Assembly (NCBI GenBank): GCA_001839685.1
Contig: MLAK01000123.1
Coordinates: forward strand, 1-64,000
Direction: 5' to 3'
Length of the DNA: 64,000 bases
Source of the DNA: Tritrichomonas foetus
Taxonomy: Eukaryota > Parabasalia > Tritrichomonadida > Tritrichomonadidae
Positions 10,343-19,864 of this stretch are shown one piece after another; position 1 is the stretch's first letter; the number at the start of each line of letters is the position of its first letter. A model generated the notes under the pieces. The model did not search any database. It saw only the letters and a list, made by a program, of their open reading frames with translations, and was not told the origin of the DNA. A program made the position numbers and the translations under genes.

Positions 10343-12553
10343 TTATTTTTGTTCTTCCTCTTCTTCGTCATTCTTTGCTCTAACTGTTGTAACACTTTTG
10401 ATAGATAAGTTATAAGGTGATCCGTCTGCATTTAACAAAATTGATTTCAACAAAGATTGAATGTGATTAATCAAATTCAATCTTTCTTCTTCTTCATCGA
10501 TTTCACTTTCTTCTCCTTGTTCATGAGCATCATCAATTCGCTTTGCAAGTACAGATAGTTGATTCCATCTGTTTAATAAAAGTGCACAGCCACCCAAGAA
10601 TGAAGAATTCAGAGAAACCGGCTTCTCTTCATCATTCTCGAATGTCAAATTATAAGTGTATTCATCTGGATGAGGATCAACAATTCCAAGTGTAGACACG
10701 AATTCAATGCCTTGTGAAAAGGTTGTATTTTGAGCCTCGATTGATGTTAAAACTTCCATAAAGGCTGCATTAAATTTAGCGCCAATAATGAATGAAGATT
10801 GATTGAATAAGAATTTAAAGATTTCCGCCATGAATACATTATCATTTGTGTCTTCAAATGGAGGTGAAGCAGCTTTTGTCACATCAGCCAAATCAAAATG
10901 ATCTGCAATAATAATACAATGTTTGAATCCAAAGATAAGGGAAAGGAAATATGGAAGCATGAAGGTATTTACAACAAATGCAGTCATTGATGATGGATCA
11001 CGATAGCATTGTAAGCAAATATCAATAAGCTGTTGAATTTGTGGAATTAAAATTCGAAAATCTTCATCCAAAACGAAATTCTTTGGCAAAAGTGGACTTC
11101 CTGTTGTTACAATAGATTCAAATGTCTGAGTAAGCTGTTCAGCGTATGGCGTTAAAAGCGGTTTTTGTGCAGCCAAAGCTTGGAACGACAGCTGTGCCAT
11201 TGCCTGGAAGAGGCCACTAAGATCTTGACATAAGTGTGCGATGGAAGATACATCAATTGGGAAGATAAAAGTAGATTTCCAATCACCAGCTGCAGCAAGT
11301 TCCAGAAGAAGTTGTTGAGCGAGAACTGAGACAAATGTAGTCTTTCCTGAAACATTCGGACCAGTGACAGCAATCTTGAAACGATGGTTTGTTCCACCAG
11401 GATAAGAAAATCTGTGCTTTTGTATAAGCTCGCGAGCATTTAATGTGATTTGATCATAATATGTGATTTTTTCTTTATTTACAGCCATATTTTGTTGTTC
11501 CAAGAGATCGACAACATTTGAAAACCATAGTTGCTTGTGGGATTCTTCAATTGGTGCCGCTAATTTGACAACACGTTTTTGCCATTCGACCATTTGATCT
11601 GCTGCAATTTTCACTTTATCAGAATTCAAGGGATTTTCCTCACCAATCATTTCGTTCACAATTGGAAGGATTTCTTCAGCAACAGCTTCTTTGCTGTTAT
11701 ATTTAACTGGACTTATTCGTTTTGGCGAATTTTCAGGTGAATAATCATATGAATGATCTTCATTATCTGAGTTGTAATTTGTCGGACTTTTTGAGTTTTT
11801 GGAGTTCATGCTGATTTGCATTTTTGGTGATTTGTTTGGTGTATTTGATACCTGTGGTGGCTGTTTAGGCTTCTGTGCTGACTTTTTGCTTGATGCAACA
11901 GATGGAGCTTTTTCGTTCGAATTTAACGTGATGGAAATATTCCCATTTAATGAAATTTTATCACCATTTTGAGAACGAACTGATGGAGCCTTTTCATATG
12001 TTCGCGAATGGACAGATGGCGATTTTTCATATGTTCGCGAATGGACAGATGGCGATTTCGTTGAGTGAACTGATTGTTGATCTTTTTCAATATGGTCGTT
12101 ATCAACAGCTGATGAAAATGCAGACGACTGTTTACTTGCGGAGGAATTCATTTTGATTGATAATTTTTGGGAATTTGGAAAATTCTGTGAATTCTGTTGA
12201 TCATCCTGCCTGTAGTATTGTTCATCTTCTTCGTCGTCATACGAGTCTTCATCGAGAAACTGATCTTCGTGTATAGGTGGTGGAGCGACACGTGGCGATT
12301 TCTTTGGCGTATTTGTCGAGTTTTTGGTTGTGCAAACGAGAAGTGTTGGCGATTTGGCTGGAGACTTGGCAGGTGTGGCTTTCTTGGCCGATTTTGGAGT
12401 GGATTGTGCCGATAATTTGGCGACACTGGAATTTTTTGAAGGTGTTGTCGTATTTTGTGTTGATCCTACAGATTGATCGCTTGGCGGGGCTTTTCCAAAT
12501 ACCTTTGTCTTTTTAATACTGATTGAAAGCGTTGGCACCTGGGAATTTTCCAT
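10343..12553 (-). CDS. P-loop NTPase-like protein with long disordered Ser/Lys/Pro-rich N-terminus
   Basis: 736 residues. Residues 1-290 are low-complexity, rich in S, K, P, N and Q. They include three tandem copies of an EKSPSVHSRTY-type unit, acidic DDEEDEQYY patches and many SPK/SP sites that suggest phosphorylation or nucleic-acid association. The C-terminal half is globular: a Walker A loop GPNVSGKTT near residue 398, a Walker-B-like IIIADHFD near 548, and an acidic tail. This resembles AAA/STAND-type ATPases in outline, but I do not recognise the family and cannot name a function. It may be parabasalid-specific. A fully open frame makes it a convincing gene. Confidence 0.75.
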   Translation of the reverse strand: MENSQVPTLSISIKKTKVFGKAPPSDQSVGSTQNTTTPSKNSSVAKLSAQSTPKSAKKATPAKSPAKSPTLLVCTTKNSTNTPKKSPRVAPPPIHEDQFLDEDSYDDEEDEQYYRQDDQQNSQNFPNSQKLSIKMNSSASKQSSAFSSAVDNDHIEKDQQSVHSTKSPSVHSRTYEKSPSVHSRTYEKAPSVRSQNGDKISLNGNISITLNSNEKAPSVASSKKSAQKPKQPPQVSNTPNKSPKMQISMNSKNSKSPTNYNSDNEDHSYDYSPENSPKRISPVKYNSKEAVAEEILPIVNEMIGEENPLNSDKVKIAADQMVEWQKRVVKLAAPIEESHKQLWFSNVVDLLEQQNMAVNKEKITYYDQITLNARELIQKHRFSYPGGTNHRFKIAVTGPNVSGKTTFVSVLAQQLLLELAAAGDWKSTFIFPIDVSSIAHLCQDLSGLFQAMAQLSFQALAAQKPLLTPYAEQLTQTFESIVTTGSPLLPKNFVLDEDFRILIPQIQQLIDICLQCYRDPSSMTAFVVNTFMLPYFLSLIFGFKHCIIIADHFDLADVTKAASPPFEDTNDNVFMAEIFKFLFNQSSFIIGAKFNAAFMEVLTSIEAQNTTFSQGIEFVSTLGIVDPHPDEYTYNLTFENDEEKPVSLNSSFLGGCALLLNRWNQLSVLAKRIDDAHEQGEESEIDEEEERLNLINHIQSLLKSILLNADGSPYNLSIKSVTTVRAKNDEEEEEQK

Positions 12554-12900
12554 TTGTGTGATTAAACGGTTTCCACAACTAAATCAGAGAAATAATTGAG
12601 AGCTTAACGTATGAATACTTATATTTTTCCTAGACAAGTATAGTTAACAAATCATTTGTTAAAAACCAGTTTTTGAATGATGTCATGTATTCAAATTCAG
12701 GTTGATTTATTCCCAATGAGAGTAGTTTACCATTGAGAATTTGACATAAATGACTCATTTCTTCATGATTTTCATATGAAATCGATATTTATCAAATGAT
12801 TGAATCCAATATGAATAAATAAAAAGAAAACCAGAATGAAAGATATATCTATAAAACTAACCTAGTTTTTATCAGATTAAATAGATTGAATCTCCAAAAT
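12554..12900. other. Spacer upstream of the P-loop gene
   Basis: A+T-rich DNA with no recognisable gene. It presumably carries the promoter of the P-loop gene at its left end. Confidence 0.45.
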
Positions 12901-12902
12901 AA

Positions 12903-13019
12903 ACGGTATGACACCTTAATAAGATCATACTTTGAAATCGCCAGAGGAAAAAGTAATTCGACAACCTCGAGTGAATAACTTCCACCGTCAATAAAGTCCC
13001 CAACGAAAGCATAAATTAT
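12903..13019 (-). pseudogene. Fragment of a PPP-family Ser/Thr protein phosphatase
   Basis: Reading the minus strand from 13019 gives about 39 codons: IIYAFVGDFIDGG followed by SYSLEVVELLF. This is the metal-binding core of PPP phosphatases (consensus Y-x-F-x-GD-[FY]-V-D-R-G-x-x-S-L-E-V). The invariant Arg of D-R-G is Gly, stops lie immediately upstream in the same frame, and the downstream L-R-G-N-H-E motif is missing. It is therefore a relic, not a working enzyme. The rest of the phosphatase is not visible nearby. Confidence 0.7.
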
Positions 13020-13150
13020 TTATCATTGTGACGTTTCCCAGTTTCCCTTTCCAGCGAGAATGGTGCCAATGCATGATAACACTCATTGAGAAATGTTTCG
13101 AAGAAATTGTGATTGCATAAATATAAGAAATAGAAGATAGCATATGTCAT
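13016..13150 (-). pseudogene. 44-codon open frame adjoining the phosphatase relic
   Basis: An ATG-started frame of 44 codons (starts MTYAIFYFLYLCNHNFFETF and ends KRHNDK). Its second half has ordinary coding composition (FLNECYHALAPFSLERETG), unlike the surrounding spacer. It ends exactly where the phosphatase fragment begins in another frame. It may be part of the same decayed gene after a frameshift or a small separate gene; I cannot identify it. Confidence 0.3.
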
Positions 13151-13173
13151 TAGATATAAACTATTTATAAAAT

Positions 13174-14436
13174 TTAATCTGTGACTGGCTGGTAGCTCTC
13201 TCTTGAGAATGGTTCGAGCTTGTCATCGATGTCGCCACCCATGGTGTCGCCCTTTGGTTCTGGGAGCATGAAGATACCGAAGAAGAGGGAGAGGACCATG
13301 ATGATAGCGAATGTGGCGAATGACCATGTGATACCAAGACCAGCTTGCATAATATCCCAAAGGTAGAAGAGGATTGATGCGAAGATCCAGTTGACGGCTG
13401 TCATGATTGATGTAGCTGTTGATCTGACGCTGTCTGGGAAGAGTTCTGGGACGAAGAACCATGGGATTGGGGCAAGACCGATTGAGAAGAGGAAGTTATC
13501 AGCAATGAGACAGATAACTGGGATGACTGGGCTCCAGTTCCATTGGTTGTTGCATGCACCGAGGGCAAGAGCCAAGGCTTGGCCGATGGAGGAGATGTGC
13601 CAGGCTGGACGACGTCCGCAGAATCCGATGATGGCTGATGTGATCAAAACTGCAACGGCACCTGTTAAACCAACGATGAGTGAGGCGACGGATGAGTTGA
13701 TGTTGATGTTGCAGTCTTCGAAGATACCTTGGAGGTTGGCAAGGAAAGCTGATGTACCAGCGAATTGCTGGAAGAACATTAAGAGTAATGAAACGACAAG
13801 TGGCTTGACGAATTTCTTTTGGAAGAGTGGTTCGCGAGCGCCTGTGGTTTCTTGTTGTTGTTGGGCAAGACGGGCAACAACTGGTGATTCTGGGACAAGC
13901 CAGATCAAAAGGGAAAGAAGGCCGGTTGGGATGGCGCTGATGATTGTGATGTTCTTCCATTTGAGCCAAATTCCGAGCATGTAGCATGTTGAGGCACCGC
14001 ATGAGATACCAAATTGGTGAAGTGTTCCATAAGCACCACGAACATCTGGTGGGGCCAATTCTGTGATGTAAAGTGGGATGACTGTGGAGAATGAACCGAT
14101 AGCAAAACCGAGGAAGAATCTGAGAACAAAGGCAAGCCAGTAGAAGCTCTTCTTAACGAATGCTAAGACTATCCATGAGCAGAACATGAAAAGAGCTGTA
14201 ACGAAAACAGAGAGCCTACGTCCGAGTTTGCCGATGAAAAGGTTGATGAATGGACCACCGAAGATACAGGCACATGGTGCGAGGAAGTTGAAAACTGAGG
14301 CAAGTGTGTCTGTATAGCCAAGGTCTTCGCTCATTGATTCTTTACATGGACTCCAGTAGGCCATTGTAAGACCCCAGGACATTGAAGCGAGGAGAAGAAC
14401 CAATGTGTAAGCAAGTTCCTTTCGGAAGAATTTCAT
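13174..14436 (-). CDS. MFS sugar-porter-family transporter
   Basis: 420 residues, somewhat shorter than typical 450-500 residue sugar porters but with the full signature set. These are about 12 hydrophobic segments, GKLGRRLSVF after TM2, FLGFAIGSFSTVIPLYITELAP in the TM4-5 region, the PESP motif before the central loop, QQFAGTSAF in TM7, GFCGRRPAW after TM8, and the LPEPKGDTM equivalent of PETKG. These residues mark the hexose transporter branch of the major facilitator superfamily, so it probably moves glucose or another sugar across the plasma membrane. Codons often end in C or G, unlike most neighbours, suggesting high expression. Confidence 0.9.
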   Translation of the reverse strand: MKFFRKELAYTLVLLLASMSWGLTMAYWSPCKESMSEDLGYTDTLASVFNFLAPCACIFGGPFINLFIGKLGRRLSVFVTALFMFCSWIVLAFVKKSFYWLAFVLRFFLGFAIGSFSTVIPLYITELAPPDVRGAYGTLHQFGISCGASTCYMLGIWLKWKNITIISAIPTGLLSLLIWLVPESPVVARLAQQQQETTGAREPLFQKKFVKPLVVSLLLMFFQQFAGTSAFLANLQGIFEDCNININSSVASLIVGLTGAVAVLITSAIIGFCGRRPAWHISSIGQALALALGACNNQWNWSPVIPVICLIADNFLFSIGLAPIPWFFVPELFPDSVRSTATSIMTAVNWIFASILFYLWDIMQAGLGITWSFATFAIIMVLSLFFGIFMLPEPKGDTMGGDIDDKLEPFSRESYQPVTD

Positions 14437-15776
14437 TTTTTTGATATCAGCTTGGTCTTAAATATTTGTTTGAGAGCTTTTCAAAAAAGAAAACAATAAG
14501 CTTACAAACCTTTCAATTACAGCACATTTTGAATCATTGAAAAAAAGGAGATTTTCAGATTAGATTCAAATATATTTAACTCCAGAGGTGAATTTAAATT
14601 GACTTAATGATCATTATGAATTGGGGCTATTCAAAATGACGTAACTGATACCAAAATACTCTCAAAATTTCAGAAGAAATTGTATGAGATTATAAATTGA
14701 AATATGGTTTTTGATGATATTCTGAGGTTTATATGTCGGTTGACTATTCTGAGAATTCTTATAATAGTGATGTGATATGAATGTGGTAATTGTGAAGGTA
14801 CTCAATTAATCTCAATTCCATTAACTTTTTCATACCATTTTTTCATCGAAATTCGTTTCGTGTTTATCTCCTATTCCAGGTTGAGTATTACTTTCTATAT
14901 TTGTTCTTTTTCATAACACTTTAGTGTGATTATGAATTACCATTTTTGCACACCCAAAATTGAGCCAGTTTATTCAATTTTACAAATTCATTGCTCCTTG
15001 CTTGGAAAAACTACCCGCGTGGTAATTTTAGCAATTGCATTTAAATATTTAGATGTTATCCTGTTAATTCTTGATTTATGTTCAGACTCGCAACGTTTTC
15101 TCAAAAATCTTGATTTTTTGTTTCTTTTCGCAAAAAAATACTTGAAAAGCCAATCAAATATACTTTTAAGGATTAATAACAAATATTCATCATGGCCGTC
15201 CTCTGATTTAGCCGAACAATGATTTCTTATTTTTGCCTCTCACAATTTGACTTGTTTCAATCATCTTGAAATTTAATCACATGTTTCCCTACATGTTGGC
15301 TAATATTTAGTCTTTTTTTCTCAAAATCAATATTTTTGCTATCTCTCACTTCATTGTAGAATTTCATAATTCATTGATATTTATACTTTCTTAGACATTA
15401 GCTACTCATTTCTTAATGCGTTCCATTCGAAACTTTTCAACCAAATCAAAAATCATTTTATCACCAATAAATCGTTCAAAAAGAATCAAATGTGACTCCT
15501 CACACATTATTTTTAAGCATTTTGAAATAACTCCTCAACAAAATTTTTATTACTTTGATTTTCATTCGATGATTATTTGATGGGAAATGTGTATACATCT
15601 GCATGACGACCAAACTTGAAAAAAAATTAGTTCCAAGATTGGTCAATTCTAAAGGCGAATTAGAATTTCAAGCTTCTATTATGTTCTTCATGTAGAGGAT
15701 TAAAAATGTTATGTCATTTTAAAGGAGAATCAGAAAAAATTTATGAATTTAACCTTTATTAAATAAAAACACTTCG
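14437..15776. other. 1.3-kb intergenic region
   Basis: Upstream of the MFS gene and downstream of the SART-1 gene. Only short open frames occur (for example 14926-15222 plus, 14988-15182 minus), with AT-derived composition and no domain. I see no RNA gene or repeat. Confidence 0.5.
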
Positions 15777-16769
15777 TTATTCTCTGACAGCTAATTTGGC
15801 TTCTTCCTTTTCCTTTAGTTCGATTGCCCTCTTTTTGGTTCTGATCTTTAGTCTCTTCTTCTTCTTTTCTTTTTCTTTCTTATTCTCTGCATCCAAGGCA
15901 CTTACTTGAATTTCGTATGGAATAATTTCTCTTTTTTCACCAGTCAGTTCAAGAAATGGTTGTTTCTTCTCACTTAAAGCGTTTCTAAGACTTGACGCCA
16001 TGTGAAGTGGAGTATCGCCGACTTGAAAGTTATCACGGTTAGCTAAGGCGCGATTTTTGGCTTGCCTTTTCATTCTCATTTTCAGGCCAGGCTTCTGACC
16101 AGAGAAAATGTGTGACTGGTGCTTAAATGCTGCCTTCGCGTCGATCAGGTTTCCTTCATCGTCACGATATTCAATGATTTGTTCATCATCACCTTTATGC
16201 TCAATATATAGACCATGGTTAACTATATAGTCCATCGCGCGACAGAGTCCAAAGCCGAGCGGCTTATCATAATTCAACAGGCTGGCGGCATCGGCCACTG
16301 GCGACTCTTCCGGCTCTTCTGTATATTGTAATCTTTCAATTGCAGCGATTGGATTGTCTGGTTTGGGCGCATCGATATGCGTCAATGAATCGAATTCGAC
16401 GCCGACTGTTGGAAGAATTTCGATTTTTGGCATAGCGGTTGGAACTGGAAGAGAATCTCCATTTGAAATTGCCTTAAGACGAGATAAAATATCGAGAGTT
16501 TTATTATTATTGTCTGGCTCAGGATTGGCTGGAAGCGAATTAAAAGAAACTGAATTTTCTGGTATTTGATTGAAACTGTTGGTTTGGTTGACCGGATTCA
16601 CTGTTTGACCAAAAGAAAATTTCCCGGAATTTATTTGTTGAAGGCGAGACAAAATGTCAGCTGGCGAAGGCGGCTCGTAATCGGGTGGTGCACCAGGCGG
16701 ACGAGTAATTACTGCATCAGGTTGATCGAAAATGATTGTGGCTTTGGAAGCTTTTGATCTTTTTTTCAT
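15777..16769 (-). CDS. SART-1/Snu66-type U4/U6.U5 tri-snRNP protein
   Basis: 330 residues from the ATG at 16769 (MKKRSKASKATIIF); an extended frame would start at TTG 36 bases earlier. The C-terminal half carries the SART-1 signature: DYIVNHGLYIE, then IEYRDDEGNLIDAKAAFKHQ, SHIFSGQKPGLKMRMKRQ, and DTPLHMASSLRNALSEKKQPF before LTG. SART-1 (Snu66 in yeast) is a tri-snRNP component needed for spliceosome activation. Human SART-1 is about 800 and yeast Snu66 about 590 residues, so this is a minimal version. The first half is Pro/Asn-rich with two or three D-I-L-S-R-L short motifs (about 35-110), possible docking peptides. A lysine/arginine-rich helix ends the protein. Confidence 0.78.
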   Translation of the reverse strand: MKKRSKASKATIIFDQPDAVITRPPGAPPDYEPPSPADILSRLQQINSGKFSFGQTVNPVNQTNSFNQIPENSVSFNSLPANPEPDNNNKTLDILSRLKAISNGDSLPVPTAMPKIEILPTVGVEFDSLTHIDAPKPDNPIAAIERLQYTEEPEESPVADAASLLNYDKPLGFGLCRAMDYIVNHGLYIEHKGDDEQIIEYRDDEGNLIDAKAAFKHQSHIFSGQKPGLKMRMKRQAKNRALANRDNFQVGDTPLHMASSLRNALSEKKQPFLELTGEKREIIPYEIQVSALDAENKKEKEKKKKRLKIRTKKRAIELKEKEEAKLAVRE

Positions 16770-17061
16770 TTGGAAAATTTTGAAATTGAATAGTGAGATC
16801 TTCAAACTTTTTCTTAAGAATTGAAAAGATTGTATATATTCTGACTTTTTTTCAAAATACTCACAGAAAAATTTTTTAAGGAATATATTTAGATCGAATT
16901 CGATCTCTGTGAGTGTTTTGAAAAATAAAAAAGGACATTATCATAAGATGTATATAAAATGGAAATGAGGAAATCAAAATGTTAGAAGAATAATAAAGTT
17001 TATAAATTTCAAACATTTTTATTAAATATTCAAAAATTCCGGAATAAAATAAAAACAATTT

Positions 17062-19485
17062 CTAGTCTAATTTCGAGTATGGGTTCATCTTATCATTTGT
17101 AATTTTATGATTTCGAGTTTGATAATATGTCACAGACAAAACTAGTACCATCAAAATAAGGTAAAAAAAAAGTCCCAAGGCAAAATGTGAGTAATAAGGA
17201 CGATCTGGAGAGTATACAGTGATGTACGCTGTCACAGATAAATTACAGAAGCTCCATGAATCATCTAATAACCTAATAATCATTACATGGTTCTTATTAA
17301 ATTCTCTAATTCTGATTTGGTTTTTATTAGTCTTATTTATGATGTTGTTTCCACTTATAACGAAATCAATATTATAATTTGTTTCAACTGTGAAATTTCC
17401 AGTATATTCTTCGATAAATTCATTATTTTGATAAATATCAATTATTGGACGAATATAAGGATTTGTGTAAAATTGAGTGATATTTGAACCACCTCGGATG
17501 CGAAGTTCTTTTGAAGATGGACAACCAACAACAACATCTCTTACAATGTTCTCAAAATTACACAGCCATGATGGCGATGTTGTGTGAATTAGTAAACGAC
17601 CAACTCCTGGATTTCCTGGGTGAAAAGTTATGTTAAATTTTTGGACTTGTAAATTAACAAACTGGTTATTTTGTGGTTGAAGTTGAACAATGTTCGATTT
17701 CGAAGTAGTTACATTTATTGATAAAGTTGGATCTGATCGAATAACAAATCTCTGTCCATTATCAGAATAAATTGATCCAGTGAACGTTAAAACATCACGC
17801 TTATCCATGATTATATTGCCAGAAGGAAGGTTTTTCTCAACTGAAATAATTTTTGGACAAATTGTTTTCATCCATAATTTATTATATCGTTTTAAGATAC
17901 TAATTTCGCTTTCAAGTGGAATTGCATGTACATAATTATGAGAATCAATAAGTGAAAATGTTCCTTTATCAGGATCCACTGTAATTGTATCTTCTTCATA
18001 ATTCATTCGTACTTGCAGACGAGATAATTGCGGGGAATCCAAAGAAAAGAAGTAAATAAATCCTTCTTCAGTCGAAGCCAAGAAATATCCTTTCTTATTT
18101 TCATATATGCCTGCAAATGTTATATTTAGATTGTTGCTATAATCACTGTCAGAATTATGTCCAGATTGATCATTTTCGTTTTCATCTGCAAATTCAAGAT
18201 TTGAAAAGTGTAAATGTGAGTCGCTTGATACTTTTATTGTACTATTCGATAGAATAAAAATGTAACCAAATGGAGACCAATGAATTTTTGCATTTTTATC
18301 AATTCCTGGAATATTTTCCCTTTCAATAAATTCATCTTTGTTTGCCGAATAAATGGAAATAAAGATGTTATTCATCTCTTTTTCTGATAGAAAATAAAAT
18401 ATATTTTTACTACTCATTGTGCCTTGAACATCAATGATTTTATCATCACTAAGTGATTTTTCATACATCTTTGGGGAATCAGTTAAATTGATTAAGTAAA
18501 AAAGTGACGGTTGGTTTTTATCCCACGAAATAATAGCAGAATAGCCTCTCCCATTTTGCCAGAAATTACTAAAGCTGCAATGTTTAGGTGTTGCAATGTT
18601 AGTTAATTCTTTTTTGAAAGAGATTTGTTGATCATTAGCATAAAAATTTTGAATTGTTATCTGACCATCTGAATAAAAAATTATAGAATTATCAAGAAAT
18701 CCAGCAAATTGAACATTATCAATACCTTGAAGAATCGTGTAGTTATGGTGATTAGAAGGTGATATATAAATTTGAGAATCTTGGACAGCAAGATTTAAAG
18801 GTGGCCTACAAGGACATTTGACAGTGTTTTTCAAATCTGGTAAATAATTATATTTTCCATTTGATTTAAAAAAAGGAGATAATGGAGGAAACACATTTGT
18901 ATTAACAACTGGTTGATCACCAGTTGGTGAAAAGAATCCAGTTAAATCATCAAAGTCAATTCTAAAATAATAAAAACCATCACAATTAACGATAGTTTCC
19001 CACCAATTGTTTTTATCATCATAGATAATTTCACTAAAATTGAAGCACAATTCTGACGTCATGGCATCATAAATATGAATACTTGGCGTATTTCCCATAG
19101 AATGAATCATTGATGTCAGTTTTCTCGAAATTGTGTTTGGACTGGTATGCAAAGGATCAGAAATGGAAGTTGCATCGTCGACCCAAATGCGTAAAATTCC
19201 GTTCGGTTCTAAAATGAATGGATTATTATTGGATGTGGCCATTCCCCAGTGAAATATGTTACATGACTGCACATCAAAATAAAATGGTTGTCCATCTGCA
19301 GTAGTCCAATCCGCGTAAGTTCCAGAAGAGAGGTGAAATGTTTCATTTATTCGTGTTCCGTTCCGAAATAAACCTGTCGAATTGAGTACAAAGTTTTCGC
19401 AAAGGTTTTCGTATGTTGAGGAATACTGTGAGTATATATTTACTGTTTCGGATTTCGAAAAAAAAGAAAAAAAGATGAAAAGCAT
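17062..19485 (-). CDS. Type I membrane protein resembling CatSper accessory subunits (beta/gamma/delta/epsilon)
   Basis: 807 residues: a short hydrophobic N-terminus (signal peptide, residues 1-12), a large extracellular region with many N-x-S/T sites and paired cysteines, and one transmembrane segment near 765-787 (FALGLFFYLILMVLVLSV) with a short basic tail. The middle (about 240-520) is beta-rich with propeller-like blades. Near residues 650-690 lies VVVGCPSSKELRI followed by NPYIRPIIDIYQNNEFIEEY. In my memory the CatSper delta/epsilon ectodomains have a similar V-G-C-P-P-x-K block and a Y-x-P-x-x-x-[IL]-Y block just before the membrane. CatSper accessory proteins sit over a flagellar Ca2+ channel. 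The architecture fit is good but the sequence fit is from memory only; another extracellular receptor is possible. Confidence 0.5.
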   Translation of the reverse strand: MLFIFFSFFSKSETVNIYSQYSSTYENLCENFVLNSTGLFRNGTRINETFHLSSGTYADWTTADGQPFYFDVQSCNIFHWGMATSNNNPFILEPNGILRIWVDDATSISDPLHTSPNTISRKLTSMIHSMGNTPSIHIYDAMTSELCFNFSEIIYDDKNNWWETIVNCDGFYYFRIDFDDLTGFFSPTGDQPVVNTNVFPPLSPFFKSNGKYNYLPDLKNTVKCPCRPPLNLAVQDSQIYISPSNHHNYTILQGIDNVQFAGFLDNSIIFYSDGQITIQNFYANDQQISFKKELTNIATPKHCSFSNFWQNGRGYSAIISWDKNQPSLFYLINLTDSPKMYEKSLSDDKIIDVQGTMSSKNIFYFLSEKEMNNIFISIYSANKDEFIERENIPGIDKNAKIHWSPFGYIFILSNSTIKVSSDSHLHFSNLEFADENENDQSGHNSDSDYSNNLNITFAGIYENKKGYFLASTEEGFIYFFSLDSPQLSRLQVRMNYEEDTITVDPDKGTFSLIDSHNYVHAIPLESEISILKRYNKLWMKTICPKIISVEKNLPSGNIIMDKRDVLTFTGSIYSDNGQRFVIRSDPTLSINVTTSKSNIVQLQPQNNQFVNLQVQKFNITFHPGNPGVGRLLIHTTSPSWLCNFENIVRDVVVGCPSSKELRIRGGSNITQFYTNPYIRPIIDIYQNNEFIEEYTGNFTVETNYNIDFVISGNNIINKTNKNQIRIREFNKNHVMIIRLLDDSWSFCNLSVTAYITVYSPDRPYYSHFALGLFFYLILMVLVLSVTYYQTRNHKITNDKMNPYSKLD

Positions 19486-19864
19486 TCAAATTTCCATTGA
19501 CATGTGATATTAAAAATACGTAAACGGTCTCTATTTATCCGGAAAATGAAAACATCATCATTTACATTATCAGTGAAAATCAATGTTTTTATTATATTTT
19601 TTCATATTAAATGCAGTGAAATAATATTAATAACACGAAAATATATGATAAAAAGCATATAGATACATATATATTTCCAAAAATTATGATTTATGAAGAA
19701 ATTTCTGTAGAATTGAAAAGTCAACAACATTGAAATATTGAAGAATTTTCTGAACATTAGTTATCATTTTGTGATATTTTTCTCATCAATTTCTGATATA
19801 ATTATTCTGAAATTTTCTGAATGTTTTAATAAGGTCTATTTGTAAGCTTCATTCAAATCATTCA
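19486..19864. other. Divergent intergenic region
   Basis: 379 bp between two divergently transcribed genes, very A+T-rich. It should hold both promoters; no unambiguous TCAYTWY initiator is placed next to either start codon. Confidence 0.5.

Noticed and set aside
12197..12516. Two overlapping plus-strand frames opposite the P-loop gene
   Set aside because: Antisense shadows of the Ser/Lys/Pro-rich coding region, with W/R/G-rich unnatural composition.
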